A stretch of DNA of 64,000 bases from positions 1 through 64,000 of the forward strand of contig CAJNOQ010000046.1 of assembly GCA_905250885.1 (NCBI GenBank), written 5' to 3'. Positions within the stretch are counted from its first letter, which is position 1, and each line of letters starts with the position of its first letter. Positions 36,283 through 49,503 of this stretch are shown here, piece by piece. This DNA is from Didymodactylos carnosus (Eukaryota > Rotifera > Eurotatoria > Philodinida > Philodinidae). The position numbers and the translations under genes are program-made. The notes beneath the pieces were generated by a model. The model was not told the origin of the DNA, did no database searches, and worked only from the letters and a program-made list of their open reading frames with translations.

Positions 36283-37988
36283 TCACACAGCTATTCTTTG
36301 TGACATTGTTGGCGATACGTTAAATGCCGAATAGCTATGCATATTTTTGTAATTTTGACGATTTATCTGTAAATTAACATTTTTACTTATTGTTGACTCG
36401 GAAGGCCGAGATTTAGGAAATTTATTTGGATAAAACGTTTTGCCTTGTTTGTTCACTTCATTTTTAACCTGAGAATAGATTGTACCAATAACAAATGGAT
36501 CCTTTTCCGATCGAAGTGGAAATTTTGAAAAACAACCATCTTTATTACCACCCAGCTAAAAAATGATAGAAAAACAAATAATTCCTAATTACAGATTCTT
36601 AGAAGAAAAATTCATACGCTTTTTCCTGGAGAACTCGGTTTAAACGGTTTTGTGTCGGATGGAGCTGATTTCGATCGTTCTTTGTCTCCACCTCCTTTTA
36701 CTTTTCCATCTTCAAGAAATGGATTTCTATCAAAATATTCTTTTGGGTGCATATTTAACTTAAAAACGCCAGCTTTTGTTGCTGTTTTATGACTTTCTGC
36801 TTCTTTCTACAATAAAAAAATATGGCTATTATGAACTGGACAATAGAGATAGGACAAGGTACAAATTATGACCCGAGATCTTTTTAGCTGTGAAGTATAT
36901 AAAGTTTTGTGATGGATAACTAAATAAGTCTTTTAGTTCTTTACTCCCTTTAATCCTTCTAGTCAACTTATAAGGTCCAAGTTGCAATCAATCACACTGC
37001 AATTATTTAGAGACTAAAGAAGTAAAGTTAATAAAGAATCAAAAGGAGAAAAATCCTAATAGGTCTAAACGTATAGCAGGGATAAGAAAGTAAAATGAAA
37101 AGATAGACAGGATATATGTTCAGAAAAACGTGACGTATCGTATTGAACATTGGCTTTTAGAAATGTGAAATCGATAGCTTATTATGCAGGTTAGAAAGAT
37201 CTCCAGACAAATTTTCAGTCCTCATGGACAAGATCAATAATGTCGTTCGTTCACCTTTTGAGCGTCAAGCGGTGCATCATAATTGTCTGTTTTATCTTTG
37301 TATGCGTACGGTGGATCTTTTTCAATTCCCAAATTCGGATAACTACGATATCAAATAAATGCAGTACTTATAAAAAACAGAAAGTAGAATGGTAAGTGTA
37401 ATATACCCGTATCCTGTTCCCTTTTTGGATGGGTTTACTTTAAAATTGATTTTTTCTGATTCATATTTTGATTTTTCACGATATTTTGGTTTCGTAGGAT
37501 CAATATCCCTGACTGGACCTTGAAATGTGCCAAAAAACGAGCCAAGGCCCTCGCTAGAAATCAGAATCACTTACACATGTTTGCTATCTTCAATATGGAT
37601 ACGAAGACGATACTCACGGACTTCTCGTTCTATACATTGAGACAAATGGTTTGTTAACGATATTTTTTTCTTTCTCTTTCAAACGCATCTTGCGTCTCAT
37701 TGATATTGGATCAATATATGATCCGGGTAATATCTTAAATTCTTTATCAAAGTAGCCAGCTAACGAACCTGTCGAACGTTCTTTCGATCCTCTACTTAAC
37801 ATTTGTTTCTGTTTATATGCTGCTTCGTTAAAATTAACTAAAATTCAAAACTGTTTGTTTAAATAAATATAGTACCAATTTCTTTACTTACACCGAGCTG
37901 CTTCTTTGAATGGATCTTTAATCGTAACATATTCCATTTCTTTAAACAAACCAATACGATCCATATCGGGTTTCGTTGTACTCCCCAT
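36283..37988 (-). CDS. CFAP96: cilia- and flagella-associated protein 96 (C4orf47 family)
   Basis: Small basic protein of ciliary axonemes and centrosomes, conserved in ciliated animals. Six exons on the minus strand (37988-37892, 37837-37618, 37553-37407, 37342-37255, 36806-36618, 36555-36283) total 1014 nt, or 337 aa (human 309). Family landmarks: MDRIGLFKEMEYVTI (residues 9-23), FNEAAYKQKQM then SLAGYFD, EGLGSFFGTFQGPV (~107), KKGTGYGYPNLGIEK (~150), FKLNMHPKEYFDRNPF (~200) and KPFKPSSPGK (~240). I chose the ATG at 37988, which puts eight residues before the family-conserved MDRIG; starting at MDRIG is the alternative. Confidence 0.9.
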
Positions 37989-40251
37989 AGTGGCAAAGTT
38001 TTCAAGAAATTAAAGAGGTTTGACTTCCAAAAATAAAACGCACCAAAAAATATAGCTTTTGAATCGCTTGTCCAACACTGCAATGGCAGTAATCAACACA
38101 AACCAGTAAGTAATAACTCCGGTTTTAGTCCCAGGTCTGATATTATAATTCTGCAATAAACAATTTTTGTTGACCTCATAAAGGATGAAATAAAAACTTT
38201 TTAACTCCATTATCGTTGACGTCACTATAACAACACTACACAGAAAGAGAAAAAAACATTTTTAGCACATAACGACATTATCAATTCAGATTTGCTCTGT
38301 CATACATGCTACTTTTTAGATTAGCACAAACGGTAGCTCATTCTTCTCTGTCATTATTTTACGTCACGGGCACACAAGTAGAACATGAAATTCATCATTG
38401 TAAACCTAATAGTGCCCAGGCACAAAAAAATCGTTAGAAACGGCAAAAAAACGCGTTTTTTAAAAACACGTTACGAAACTCCCGTTTTCCATGGGACGCA
38501 ACGCGTTTCATAATGTTTGTTTCATTTTCCGTTCTCACACGTTTTTCAAAAACAGTCTTTTGAACACCTTAGAAAGGCGTTACGTTTGCGTTAAAAACGT
38601 ACAAAAAACGCATTTACAAACGTTCTAGAACGCGTTTCAGATGAAACATTTAACGCGTTTTTTGATCATTAAAAATGGAATAAAAACGCGTTTTGAGTCA
38701 GCTACTCCTGAATCGTTCCAGAAACGTGTTTCATAACGTTTGTTTCATTTTCCGTTCTCACGTGTTTTTAACGGTTGAAAAACGCAACAATCATTCACCG
38801 TCTTGTTTTGCGGTCAGCCGACTATATAAGCACAATCGAAATATCGAAGAGATATCATCGTCTTTTCGTTCTTTTTTAGTTTTAGATCATCAGTTTTGTA
38901 CTTCATTTATTCCAAGTCTCATCTTTGGCTTAACAAAAATTCTGGAACGATTTAGGAGCTGCAGACTTGATTCCGAAACGCGTTTTTATTCCGTTTTTAA
39001 CGATCGAAAAACGCGTTAAATGTTTCATCTGAAACGCATTCTAGAGCGTTTGAAAACGCTTTTTTTGTACGTTTTTAACGCGCAAAAGTAACGCGTTTCT
39101 AAGTTGTTCAAAAGACTGTTTAACGCGTTTTTCTTCGTTTCAAATGAAACATTTAACGCGTTTTTTGATCGTTAAAAACGGAAAAAAAACGCATTTTAGG
39201 GTCAATTTTTTTGTGCCTGGATATAGACATTAGCACGTGCTACGCTTACTTTTCAATAAAAATAATGACTATCACTTCTCATGTAAACATGTTTTAGTTG
39301 TAGACGCGTTTGCGTGGATCGAATTTGCACCATTTCTCTATGTTAAAGCGCGTCTTTTACAAAAAAACCGGTTAAAGCGCGCGTCTTTTCAGACGCATCG
39401 AAGTTACACGTGTTGGTGAGGATGTTGATTGGGACGTTGAGTGATTGAGTTTTGTACTCATGGATTCACGAAGTAAGTGCAAAAATTCTTCATAGAAACA
39501 GTTTCAAAGTAGTATTTTGTGTGATGAATTGGACCATTTTGTTTAGGCAAAATACTACTAATCATTACCGTTATATCTTAAACCATTTGAGGCAGGTCAA
39601 CACATCTCATTAGTAATCAAACATACAGAGATGTTAAGGAGTTTCTTGCTCATAACTCAGAACACTATCATATCACCAATACACACTCATACCATATGCT
39701 GTTGAGTGCATATCTCATTCAGATTGGGAGTAATAATATAACACCCAAAGAAGAACACTAACCATAATAATATGGTATAAACGTGAAAAAATTAGATTAT
39801 ACAAAATTAAATTGGACTCCCGATTCAATACATTTAAAATTAAACAGTTGAAATAGTAAAATGCTGAGACTAAACTTTAGAAATTCTCACAAATATTATT
39901 GTTAGATAAATAAGTATTTAACCATCAGATGATGATACAAGTCGTTACGATGAGCAAGTCTATATGGAATGTTGTTTAACAAATGCGTTGTTCAAAAACA
40001 AGAATTGATTTTTTATGAGAGACACATGTGGTGGTAATAATTTTATGAATATGAGAAGCCAAATTTCTTTGCTACTTTTGAAACGTGAGTTTAAAGTAAC
40101 TAAAAAAGTTAAAATGTATTTATTCTAAAAGGCGTCTAAACAAACTAAAAACAGACAATGAATGACTAGTTTTTTTTGGCTAAAACAGTCTGTAATTCAT
40201 AGCAGTAAAGTTATTAATTTGATGGTCTACAATAATCATATTATTGTTATT
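37989..40251. other. intergenic region containing a foldback element
   Basis: 2.26 kb with no coding exon. The centre is the AACGCGTT foldback element at 38416-39220. Just right of it, 39300-39400 has several GCGCGTCTTTT words that may be an older relative. The final 700 bases are the 3' flank of the SKI-family gene. Confidence 0.5.
38416..39220. mobile_element. foldback element filled with AACGCGTTTTT variants
   Basis: An 805-bp non-coding element has 16-bp perfect terminal inverted repeats, CCAGGCACAAAAAAAT (38416-38431 and complement at 39205-39220). Inside are long imperfect inverted arms: about 38560-38699 pairs with about 38968-39130, sharing the sequence around GATGAAACATTTAACGCG. A direct repeat of about 70 bases (near 38476-38550 and 38705-38780) is also present. 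The recurring word is the palindrome AACGCGTT extended by T or A runs, occurring more than 15 times. A unique core of about 170 bases remains at 38800-38965. I found no convincing target duplication and no protein. Confidence 0.75.
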
Positions 40252-41759
40252 TTAATATTTTACATTTGTCTCTTTCTGCATTTTTTCTGTTTGTTTTAAA
40301 TCAAGAAGAGGTTTGAATGCAGAATTTAAGCCACCACCAATTTGTGTTGTGGATCGTAAATCTTCATATGATCGTTTTGTGGGTAACGGTAAACGAAAGG
40401 TGGCTTGATGCGATGAGGGAATCAGAGCCGATGTAAAAAAAGGTGTTTTGAGAAATCGCCACCAATTTTGTATGTCATGAGAATGAAGTAACGAACTCGA
40501 AGTAGAATTTTCAAATGGCAATGAATAAAATTGACGAAATGGATCCGAATGTATCCGAGAGGATGCTAACAGAAGAGACATGTCAGGTGGAGGTGGTAGT
40601 GATGGTGGTGGTGGTAATTCAAGGCGTTTTTCCGAGTAATCATCGGTAGTTGTCGATGATACGGTTAATTCATTGTGAATACGTTTTTCTTTTGTTGATA
40701 ATTTTGTTGACAAACGTTTTGAGGGTACAATTAATTCTTCATCATCATCAGCTTTGGAAATTGCTGTATTATCTGAATTTGCTTGATATGATCTATTATC
40801 GTGCGTTGAATTGCTGGCTAATGATGATGTTCGTTTTCGATTTCCACCATTAAACATTGCTTTGACATCTTCCCATGCATCATGCAATTCTTCACTGTTG
40901 GACGGATTATGTAATTTTAAATGTCGACGCCAAGCATTAAAATTCTTAAGAAATAAAACAATTAATTATCTAAAAATGAAAATATTTTCATACGTACGGG
41001 TGAATCTGGTTGAATATAAGTCAAATTTGGTAAACGATGTGAATGAAAAATAAATTTATTTGGCGAAAAAAAACTATCGCAAAATGAACATCTAAATAAA
41101 TAATTTTATATTGTAAATACACCATTCTACTAATAAATTAATGTTTCAGAATTTATCTATACCTGATACATTTTGCGCGTGAACTATTGTATCGAATTGG
41201 TATAAATAATCCACGACTACCCCAACCACATTGATGATAAACTTCGAAAACAAAATTGTCGGGCAATGATAATTGTTTTGTCTTTTCCAAAAATGAATTC
41301 ACTAAACGTTCGGCTTCTCGTCGCGTTATCATTCCACATCGTCTTGATGAACTGGGCATTGCACCTAAGAATGATACGCTTATACATTCAACCATTATCA
41401 ATAGATTTAGTAACACTTACCTGCACGTCGTAATAACTCAAGTTGAACGGGTGTACATTGAACACACGTGATACCCAATGCTGTGAACGAAAAAAAAGAT
41501 GAGTTTAATGAACATGTTGAATTGACTATTATTTCTTACCAACTCGTCGATTATGTATTTCATTATAACTATAACTTTTTAATAAATCATTTGATATTTG
41601 CGCTAAACAAAGACGTTCGTTTCCTTCATTAATAAGACTCACAATGGGAACTCCACGAATGATCACCGTTCCCACATGACTATTATCGTGTCTACTCGAT
41701 TGTGGAGAGACTGGGGATATTGGTGATAGTGTTAAATCATTTTCAATAATATCGCTCAT
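40252..41759 (-). CDS. SKI-family transcriptional corepressor (SKOR/Fussel type)
   Basis: Nuclear corepressor related to SKI/SnoN that, in animals studied, acts mainly in neurons and dampens SMAD/BMP output. Five exons (41759-41540, 41480-41421, 41364-41163, 41091-40998, 40944-40252) total 1269 nt, or 422 aa. Residues ~30-115 form the SKI/SNO homology fold: VPIVSLINEGNERLCLAQIS, YNEIHNRRVALGITCVQCTP and SSRRCGMITRREAERL. Residues ~125-195 carry the SMAD4-binding, zinc-coordinating region: CGWGSRGLFIPIRYNSSRAK, CIRCSFC and FSPNKFIFHSHR. AWEDVKAMFNGGNRKR (~225) is the usual signature of the SKOR branch. The tail is proline- and serine-rich and much shorter than vertebrate SKOR1/2 (~950 aa). Confidence 0.92.
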
Positions 41760-44391
41760 TTCTAAAATGAGAAATAGTAAAGAATAAAATTAGTTAATAA
41801 ATAATTAATATGAGATAAAATCATTTAAATATACATCTTGTCCTTCGAATAGAAATGTCATTAATACTACTATTAGTCTCATATACAGCTCAAAACTCTG
41901 TAATGTGGGAAGTCAAATTGTCTGCAATATTTAGTGCTATTGTTAAATTAGCAACCAGATGTTACATGTTTACAGTAAAATGATTTTATTTTCATCGTCG
42001 CTTCTTTTTTTCCTCTTTGATGTTCACTTGAATTCTGATAAGTTTGTTAGAAAAACCTATTACGAGAAATGATTTTCATGAATTTATATTGTCATCCATA
42101 TATATATTTTTTTTAAGTGTCATTTTCAAAGTGATTAGTGACATAATGAAGTGCACGGATTAATCACGATCGACTTCGTTCATTTCTATACATTTATATC
42201 GGCTAAAAAACAGAAAAGAATCTTTTTTTTTTCTCACTCAATACGAAAATGTCAAAATCTACATTTTTATCCAATGAATTGTTGAATTAATCAAGTAGAA
42301 AATTTGAACATATTTAGAGTATTATAAAAAAGAAATCGTCATCTACCGTTAGAGACACAAGTCTTTTCTTATCACAGTAGAATCAAATCATCTAAGAACA
42401 AGTTTTAACTGATCAATTTAATGTAAGAATTAGAGAAACACCATCGTATTACTTATCATGTTGTTAATACGTTGTTAATAGAAAATATTTGCTACATTGT
42501 GGTCAAAAGTTTACCTAATTCTTAATTTTTTACCCTTAATTTTCTAATCATCAAATGCGTTATTAATTGTAGACTAGGGTGGCACAACGGAGTTCGAAAT
42601 AATAATGTATACTCTTCTTCACACACAGTCGCAGCTTGGAAAACATTTAAGAATTGTACAGCAGTTTGATTATAGTTTGTATCTACAGTAGTAACATACG
42701 ATTTAGAAAAATAGTAGTTTCTCTGTCTGTGTGAATGATGGTGCAACTCTCAAATAAAAACTAAAGTATTTTCTAATCATAATTAGCGATTTAACTAAGG
42801 ATTTTTAGGTGTAGTAAATATTCTCAGATCAAAGTATATTATACTATAGATTATTGCTACTATAAGAAAATAAGAAACAAGCTCTTAGTTTTCTGTTTAG
42901 GTCAGCAGTTCAGTCTTACCAATAAAATATCGTTCGTTTCAGCAATTGATGATAGTAAAAGTATGTAATTTTTCAATTAAGTACAACTGTATTTGAAAAA
43001 AATCTTGAATGTACCTGTTATATAAATAACTTATATAATATAATCTTCTTTATTCAAAATTTTATTTAGTTACTTTAATTGAGAAATACCCTTTCTTTCT
43101 CATAGTTAATGAACGATGATTGGTTACACTCATTTCACTATCCAATAGAAAAACAACCATGAAAAGAGAAAAAAAAGAGAAAAATACAAAATAGACTCTC
43201 TCTCTCTTTCCCTCTCATTATGAGTATAATGCTTCTTCAAAAAGAGTGTCAAGTTTCAATTATTTCCGTTAAAACTATATTTCTTATGTAGAGTAAAAGT
43301 GTCAAATGAAAACGTCCTGTCAATTTTCAAGACATCTCAAACACAATAATAGAAGTGTTTATATGACTTGAATTTGGAAATAGTTACAACTTCGTTAAAA
43401 TAATAATCTACTTTAATATATGAGTGTGGTGGATATTGTTTAAACAATTTTGTTTTTCCATAAATAGATTATATTATATATGTGGTCACCATCACATCCG
43501 TGATCACTTTCTTTTGTTAATAAAACTGAAGAAGGATGGATCATTGTGGTGGTTCGAAGCGTCATGGACAGGGGCGTGGCGAGAGAAAAAAGCACGAGAG
43601 GTGTAAATTTGTTTGAGAGAAAACTATAGATCACATAATAATAACATCATCTATCATCATAATTTCAACACAATAACTAAATGATAATGTTGATATCAAT
43701 TTGAACTTTTTTTCTCATTGAACAAAAGTGGAAGAAAAATTTTGCTCTCAACTATTTTGGGAGACAAAGTGGAAGAAAGAATGTGTAGGTTAAATTTTGA
43801 TTAGATTGGTTACCAGATCTAGGCAAGAGCTCAAACGAAACTTTTGAAGGAAAAGAGATTGTTAAAGAGAAAAGTTTTTCCAAAAGCAGGAGAGGCATAC
43901 ACTCCCTTACATCCCTCCTTTGGCCATGGTACTGATCATGGATAAATATGAGTAAAATATAGAAAAATACAATTGTTACAACCGCGCGCATTTACTGTTC
44001 GTATGATTATTATAAGAAAATTTCTTGGTCATCCGGCAACAATTCTTACCTCAGTGATCAGAGACGATGGAAGCGTAGGAGCAGTGGAGACTATGCTCTC
44101 ACAGATTTTGAAATGTAAAAAGGTGTGGGGATGGAACATTGAGCGGTTCCGACAACTTTATAGATTTCTTTCTGTGAATTTGCTATATAATACCTATATC
44201 TTTCATATCTATGATTCCTTCTCTATTTATTACATGTGTACATTTGATGAATTACAGAAAAATTGAGGTTTAATCTCTATTCATCCGTAATCACTCACGC
44301 TCACTTTTGATGCTGGTCTATCAAAGTAGATAAAAGTAGAAAATTCTATGTTTAAATACAAGAAAAATATTTCAATATGTACCTTTAGCTT

Positions 44392-44499
44392 TTCCGCTGT
44401 AGAGACTTTCTAAAATCGTCTCTATAGCTTCAAACTTGCCTTGTCGCTTCTTTCGATAATCTTTCCTAATATTAGATTTCCCCAGATTATCGCAAAGTT
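44392..44499 (-). other. exon-like island, unassigned
   Basis: On the minus strand a TTTTAG acceptor (44500-44501 side) is followed by 36 open codons reading LCDNLGKSNIRKDYRKKRQ and KFEAIETILESLYSGKAK. A GTACAT donor comes right after. A further acceptor-like TTTGATAG downstream would add DQHQK and a stop. The composition is protein-like, but 36 open codons can arise by chance and no gene around it can be assembled. Confidence 0.2.
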
Positions 44500-45161
44500 C
44501 TAAAATTATTCACTGTGGTTTCATATTTATCAGACCTGATGCGCATTTAAAAAATAAGAATTTTCAGTCAACTATTCCCGTGAAACATCTTTTACTCCTA
44601 AAATTCCAGTTCATGTCTTAATTTGGAGTGACGGAAAAGAAAGTCAACTTCTACTACTCATCAGGTTGAATTAAAAATTTGTAAATAACAACAAAATTCT
44701 CTTTAGTAAACGCAACAACTGCGATCCTATCCACTTTTTATTTTATTCTTGCTCGTGTTATTATTACATTTGTATAGGTGAATTGTTCTTTTTCCAGTAA
44801 TTCCACACACTATTCTATTTCCGGTATTTTAATTTAATGAGAAAAGTGTTTCTTTGTAAAAACACAATAGGATGTATAAAAGAACATTAGTAAAAAAACA
44901 TATTCAATCAAACTACTTGTTGATTTTTGAATAAAAGAATAAGAAACTATCATATGGCATATACTTTTTTTTTCTTCTAATTATTGCGCATCGTTACCTT
45001 TCTCATCTTCAAGCTGACTAAAAATTTTTGTCATAATTTTTATACACAACGATGTGATAGACACGCTTCTACTTGACACAGTTTGTAATATAACAAAAAA
45101 ATGTTCTAACGATACTCCATTGGAATCTCCATTGTTCTACAGATGTATGATTCACTTCAAA

Positions 45162-45281
45162 GGCCTAGTCTATACACCATAAGAGTTAACTATGGGTTAA
45201 GAAATTTGATTGGTGTTGCTTCTTATCAACTCCAATCAGATTTCTTAACTCAGAGTTAACTCTTATAGTGTATACTAGGCC
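45162..45281. mobile_element. 120-bp foldback (MITE-like) element
   Basis: Two ~50-base arms are inverted copies of GGCCTAGTATACACYATAAG and onward through GAGTTAACT and GTTAAGAAATYTGATTGG. They are separated by an 18-base loop. The arms differ by a handful of substitutions and a small indel. Flanks read AAA on both sides, too short to call a target duplication. No coding capacity. Confidence 0.75.
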
Positions 45282-47595
45282 AAAGATAGAAAAATAAACT
45301 TAGAAGAGAATAAGATGTTCTCTATATTGGTAACATTTCCACTATTCTCCAAAACAAAACATTTATGCTAGTCATATCGAAATAAAAAACTTTCTTTCTT
45401 TATTTAATAAACAAAAACTGAAGAGCTATGGACTTTGAATGGATGTTTAACGAATATAAAAGATGTGATTAACCGATGGTAAAGCGGTATCTTATGCAAC
45501 TATTTTTCATACATTCTCCCGCAATTTTGCGCCTCTTCAAACTCATTCACTTGCTTCAACTATAATTATAGTTGTGTTCAAATTGTATTTGTATCCAGAT
45601 GTTTGTAGTAATACGTTTCATCTCATACATCTTCAGTTTTATGAATTGTTCTCTTTTCTCTCGCTCTCCCCTATGAGCAGCGCAAAATCTATTCGATTTT
45701 GTTGATCTCAAGAAGTGTCACATTGAGCCGGTTCATGAAGAAATGTTGTATTTCAAGCGCGAAGAGAGACAAATCTAAAGTTCCGCACGTCACACAACAA
45801 GAATATAAATTGAAAAAACCTATAATTTGCACAAGTTAAAAAGTTGAAATACTTACAAAACTTTGTGGAGATAGTCAAACAGGATTTACACTGAACAATG
45901 CAATAGGAAAGCGACTGCAACTGGTATAGATAGACAATGATTAACTAGCTATCATAATTTAAACTGGATGATTTACAGTGAGCAATAGTTTTATGCAATA
46001 TGCGAAAATATGATTTTTTTCTTTTTAGAATTGTTTTTGGTTTAGTTTGACTATCCATACTTCAAAATATATATTTAAATGCAAAAATTTGGATTATTGA
46101 AAATATCTGGTTCGATAGAAAAAGAATATAAAAAAATTTGTGTTTTTTCACCGAAATTTCAGAGGGGAATCCTTAGTCATCTTTTTTCTATTACTGCAGA
46201 GACTTTTTCGATAAAATTGCTGTGTTATCCTGCACTATATCACTCGATGTAGTTCGATGCGCTGATCTTGAATATCACATTTTTTTTAAACTGAAAAATG
46301 TTTCCTAAGTCAGAAAATGGATTTTGCCTAAAATACTAAATTTAGAAAATCTTTAGATAAAAATAATTATTTTTACTGTTGGCTTTTCCTACCATACTAC
46401 AAAATTGACTAATCTTCAACACTGCATACCGTTGTAGTGAAAATCTTGAGAATGAATTTTGTTGTCTGACTATTCACTGTGAGGGAGAATACGGTGTACA
46501 TCTTTAGCATAGCGGACAGACACATTAATTTGCAGTGGATAAATCATATTTTTACGCCTAATTATCACTTCCCAGTTGCTGAAAAATCTTATAAAGACTA
46601 AATAAATATTCTAGGAAACAAATGTTCGTTTTGGAAAACATTTTTCTTTTAAAAGCTTTGTGGTATAAAATAGTCGATGCAGTTTAATGAGTTGATTATG
46701 TATTTGTAGTTTGTTTTCATTAAAAATGATTATGAACTAAAAAGAATGTTATTTTACACGAAAAACTATGGTTGATTGAAAACTACGTAGAATATTCAGA
46801 GAAAGAAGTGCGTTTTTAGCATAAATTCTATTTGAAGTATGCATAGTAGGTGTGTTTGTTCAAAATTTGAGATAAATTGGATGCGCGCGATTCTACTTAA
46901 AGTATTAAGTCAGGAAAAATTTATTAGCAAAAAAAAAAACTTTTTTCAAAGACTTGATATTTAAATTTGACAATTTTTTTTTTCAAGTTGCCGGACTGCA
47001 TTCATATTTAAAACCATTCTTAATTTAAATACTTAGTCAATTTGTTGAAAAAATTATTTCGAAATAGACTTAGACAGTTTTTATTTGAGTTTTTAGATAT
47101 TTCAGGGTATGTATTTTCGTGTTGATTCAATAGAACTCGGAAATTAGTTTTATAGAAGAACATACTCAAAATATCGAACTTTATTATTATCTTCTTCATC
47201 GATTTTTCAACGTTCTATTTTCTTTATCTCTTTCAAACTTATGATAAAGAAAACATGTAGTACATTTGTTAAACTCAGAAAAAAGAGTGTGATGAACACT
47301 CATGAAATAAAACAGGTTATACAAGCAAATGAATACATGGAAATTTGATAAAGAAATGACAAAAACATCAGTATAAGAAAGTATATATATATATAAACAA
47401 AAACGCTCGTAGAATACCTATACATCAGTATACAGAACGGCTAATATACCGCATGCTTTTAAACAAACATGGTATTTCAAGTCTATAAATTTAGAGAAAA
47501 AAAAAAAACTAAAGAATAAATCATCTACAGTTATATTATACTAGGCTCAGTCGCAATGAAGACTTTGAGAATGAAATAAACAATTAATTCATTAC

Positions 47596-49503
47596 TTAAA
47601 GTCGACCTTCGAACGATGTTTGAGACATAGATAGATGTATATCATTAACGTCTCTGACTGTTTTTATTCTTGTTAACATTCTATCCATAAAAAAATGTGG
47701 TAACGGTGTCGATGAAAACCATATGGGTGAATCTGGTACAACAGTTGTTTCCGGTATTAAATACAAAACATCTTGTCTACATTTTACTTGTTCCGGACAT
47801 TTTGTCAAATAAAATTCAAATAATTTCACCGGACAACGTAATGGATCATCATAGTTTTCAGCTTGTTCATATATTAATTGTTGTTCTTCCATACCATGAA
47901 ATGTTGTTGTTGGCGGATAATATCTTAAATAAACCGATTTACCAAATTCTTCACCGTGTGGTCCAATATTTCGTTTATAATGTCTTCGAACATTTGAGAA
48001 TGATAATACATTATGTTCACCAACAGTTTTTAAAAAGAAATATTTTGTATTAAAATAGAGAATAGTATTTAGTAATATCCATGGTGAATGAGAACCTAAC
48101 TGTTTTGCTTCCCATAATACTTCTTCTTCGATACGTGACACACCTAAGGCATCTGGTGTTAATAAACGAACACTAAAATTACCCAATACCAAGTTTAATG
48201 CCGATTGAAATTGTTCAAATGTTGAATCAAAAAATATATTTTCTGTACGACGTAAATGATTATCTTCTTCATGACGATTACTTGTACCCAGTGGTTTATT
48301 TTCTCTTAAATAGTGTTGAATACATAAACAGAGATAATATATTGAATCGGGTGCATATTCTTCGCCAGATAAACGTCTTGCTTCTTTTACAAATAACGAT
48401 AATGCTCGATTTAATTCATCAGCACGATATTTTAATGGATCGGATTTAAATAAACGTTTGGCAATACGTGCATCAGCTTCAGCTGGTGTCAAACGACGAT
48501 TACGTGTATACTCTAAAAATCATATTAAAAAAAAGAAGTTCTTGATTATGTAAAATGATCTTCTCTATAATCAATACATACGCTGATATAATCTATTTCT
48601 AATTGGCTGATTTTTTCTTTCAATCCATTTCATAAATGCTTTAACACCCAAATGCCATTTTAAGATATCTTTTGAATCTTCTTGTTCCATTAAATAAAGT
48701 GCCAAATCTGGATTATTTTGTGTACCATTACTGGTTAATGCTGATGTTGATAAATCAAAATGTTCTACATCATATTCAGTAGCAACATCGGTCGTTATTG
48801 ATGATGTTGTCGTTGTCGCATGAGGTCTTCTAAATTGTATGCGATCATCTTCATCATCTCCCGTATGCTTATCCATTAATAAATTTAAATCATGATCACG
48901 ACGTATTAACGGTGTTGTTGATGTTGTTATCATACTTTTTGATATGATATCACTACTACCATTGTCATTCCCAAGGCAGAGTATATCATCATTTGGAAAT
49001 AATGTTTGTGCATAGGCTAATATAAATGAATCATCATCATTATCAGGAATACGTTGGCCAAGTTTTTCCAAATATTCTGAATAATGTTGAAATTTTTTAT
49101 CAGATACAACAAAAAATAATGGAAATGGTACGGGAATCGGTACAGGAACGGGAACCGGTGTATCATCAACACCTAATGCCAACGGTAACGGCGTTATTAA
49201 ACCAACGGGAACTGGTAATAGACCGATTGGTGGTAAATCAGCTTCTGTTTGAGTTGAACGATTAAATGTTATTGGTGAACATGTAATGGCTTTTGTACGT
49301 GTAAGAGGTTTACATAATGTTACTTTATGATTAATATAAGAACATAATGTTGATAGTGGTAAATTGCTTGAACGTAATGCTTCGCGGATATCAGGTAGAT
49401 AATGCTGAGATGCTGTTGTACGGGATGTTAAACGTTCTTCATCATTTTCGTCTTGAGTTTGTTTATCGAGGGTTGAATCAATTGCGCTTGTCTTATAAAG
49501 CAT
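47596..49503 (-). CDS. ZMYM/QRICH1-type nuclear protein with Crypton-derived domain
   Basis: Two exons (49503-48582 and 48512-47596), 612 aa. The second exon matches the C-terminal domain shared by ZMYM2, ZMYM3, ZMYM4 and QRICH1: GEEYAPDSIYYLCLCIQHYL (~360), RIEEEVLWEAKQLGSHSP (~430), LLNTILYFNTKYFFLKTV (~450) and RCPVKLFEFYLTKCPE (~520). This domain is known to descend from a Crypton tyrosine recombinase. The first exon carries the family's Pro-Val run, DTPVPVPVPIPVPFP (~115-130), and HLGVKAFMKWIERK (~295) before the domain. No MYM-type zinc fingers are present, so it is closer to QRICH1 in layout. Relatives act in chromatin and transcription complexes; the role here is inferred. An in-frame stop precedes the chosen ATG. 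Confidence 0.88.

Larger units (their letters stand above)
41760..47595. other. 5.8 kb intergenic region
   Basis: The largest gap in the window, very AT-rich. It holds a 120-bp foldback element (45162-45281), a possible isolated exon (44392-44499) and a pyrimidine tract near 43195-43217. A region of this size upstream of a SKI-family developmental regulator (transcribed leftward from 41759) could contain its enhancers, but no site is recognisable. Small open frames here have no family resemblance. Confidence 0.5.

Noticed and set aside
42522-42746. 74-codon minus-strand frame in the large gap
   Set aside because: His-rich start and no family resemblance or splice signals; not distinguishable from chance.
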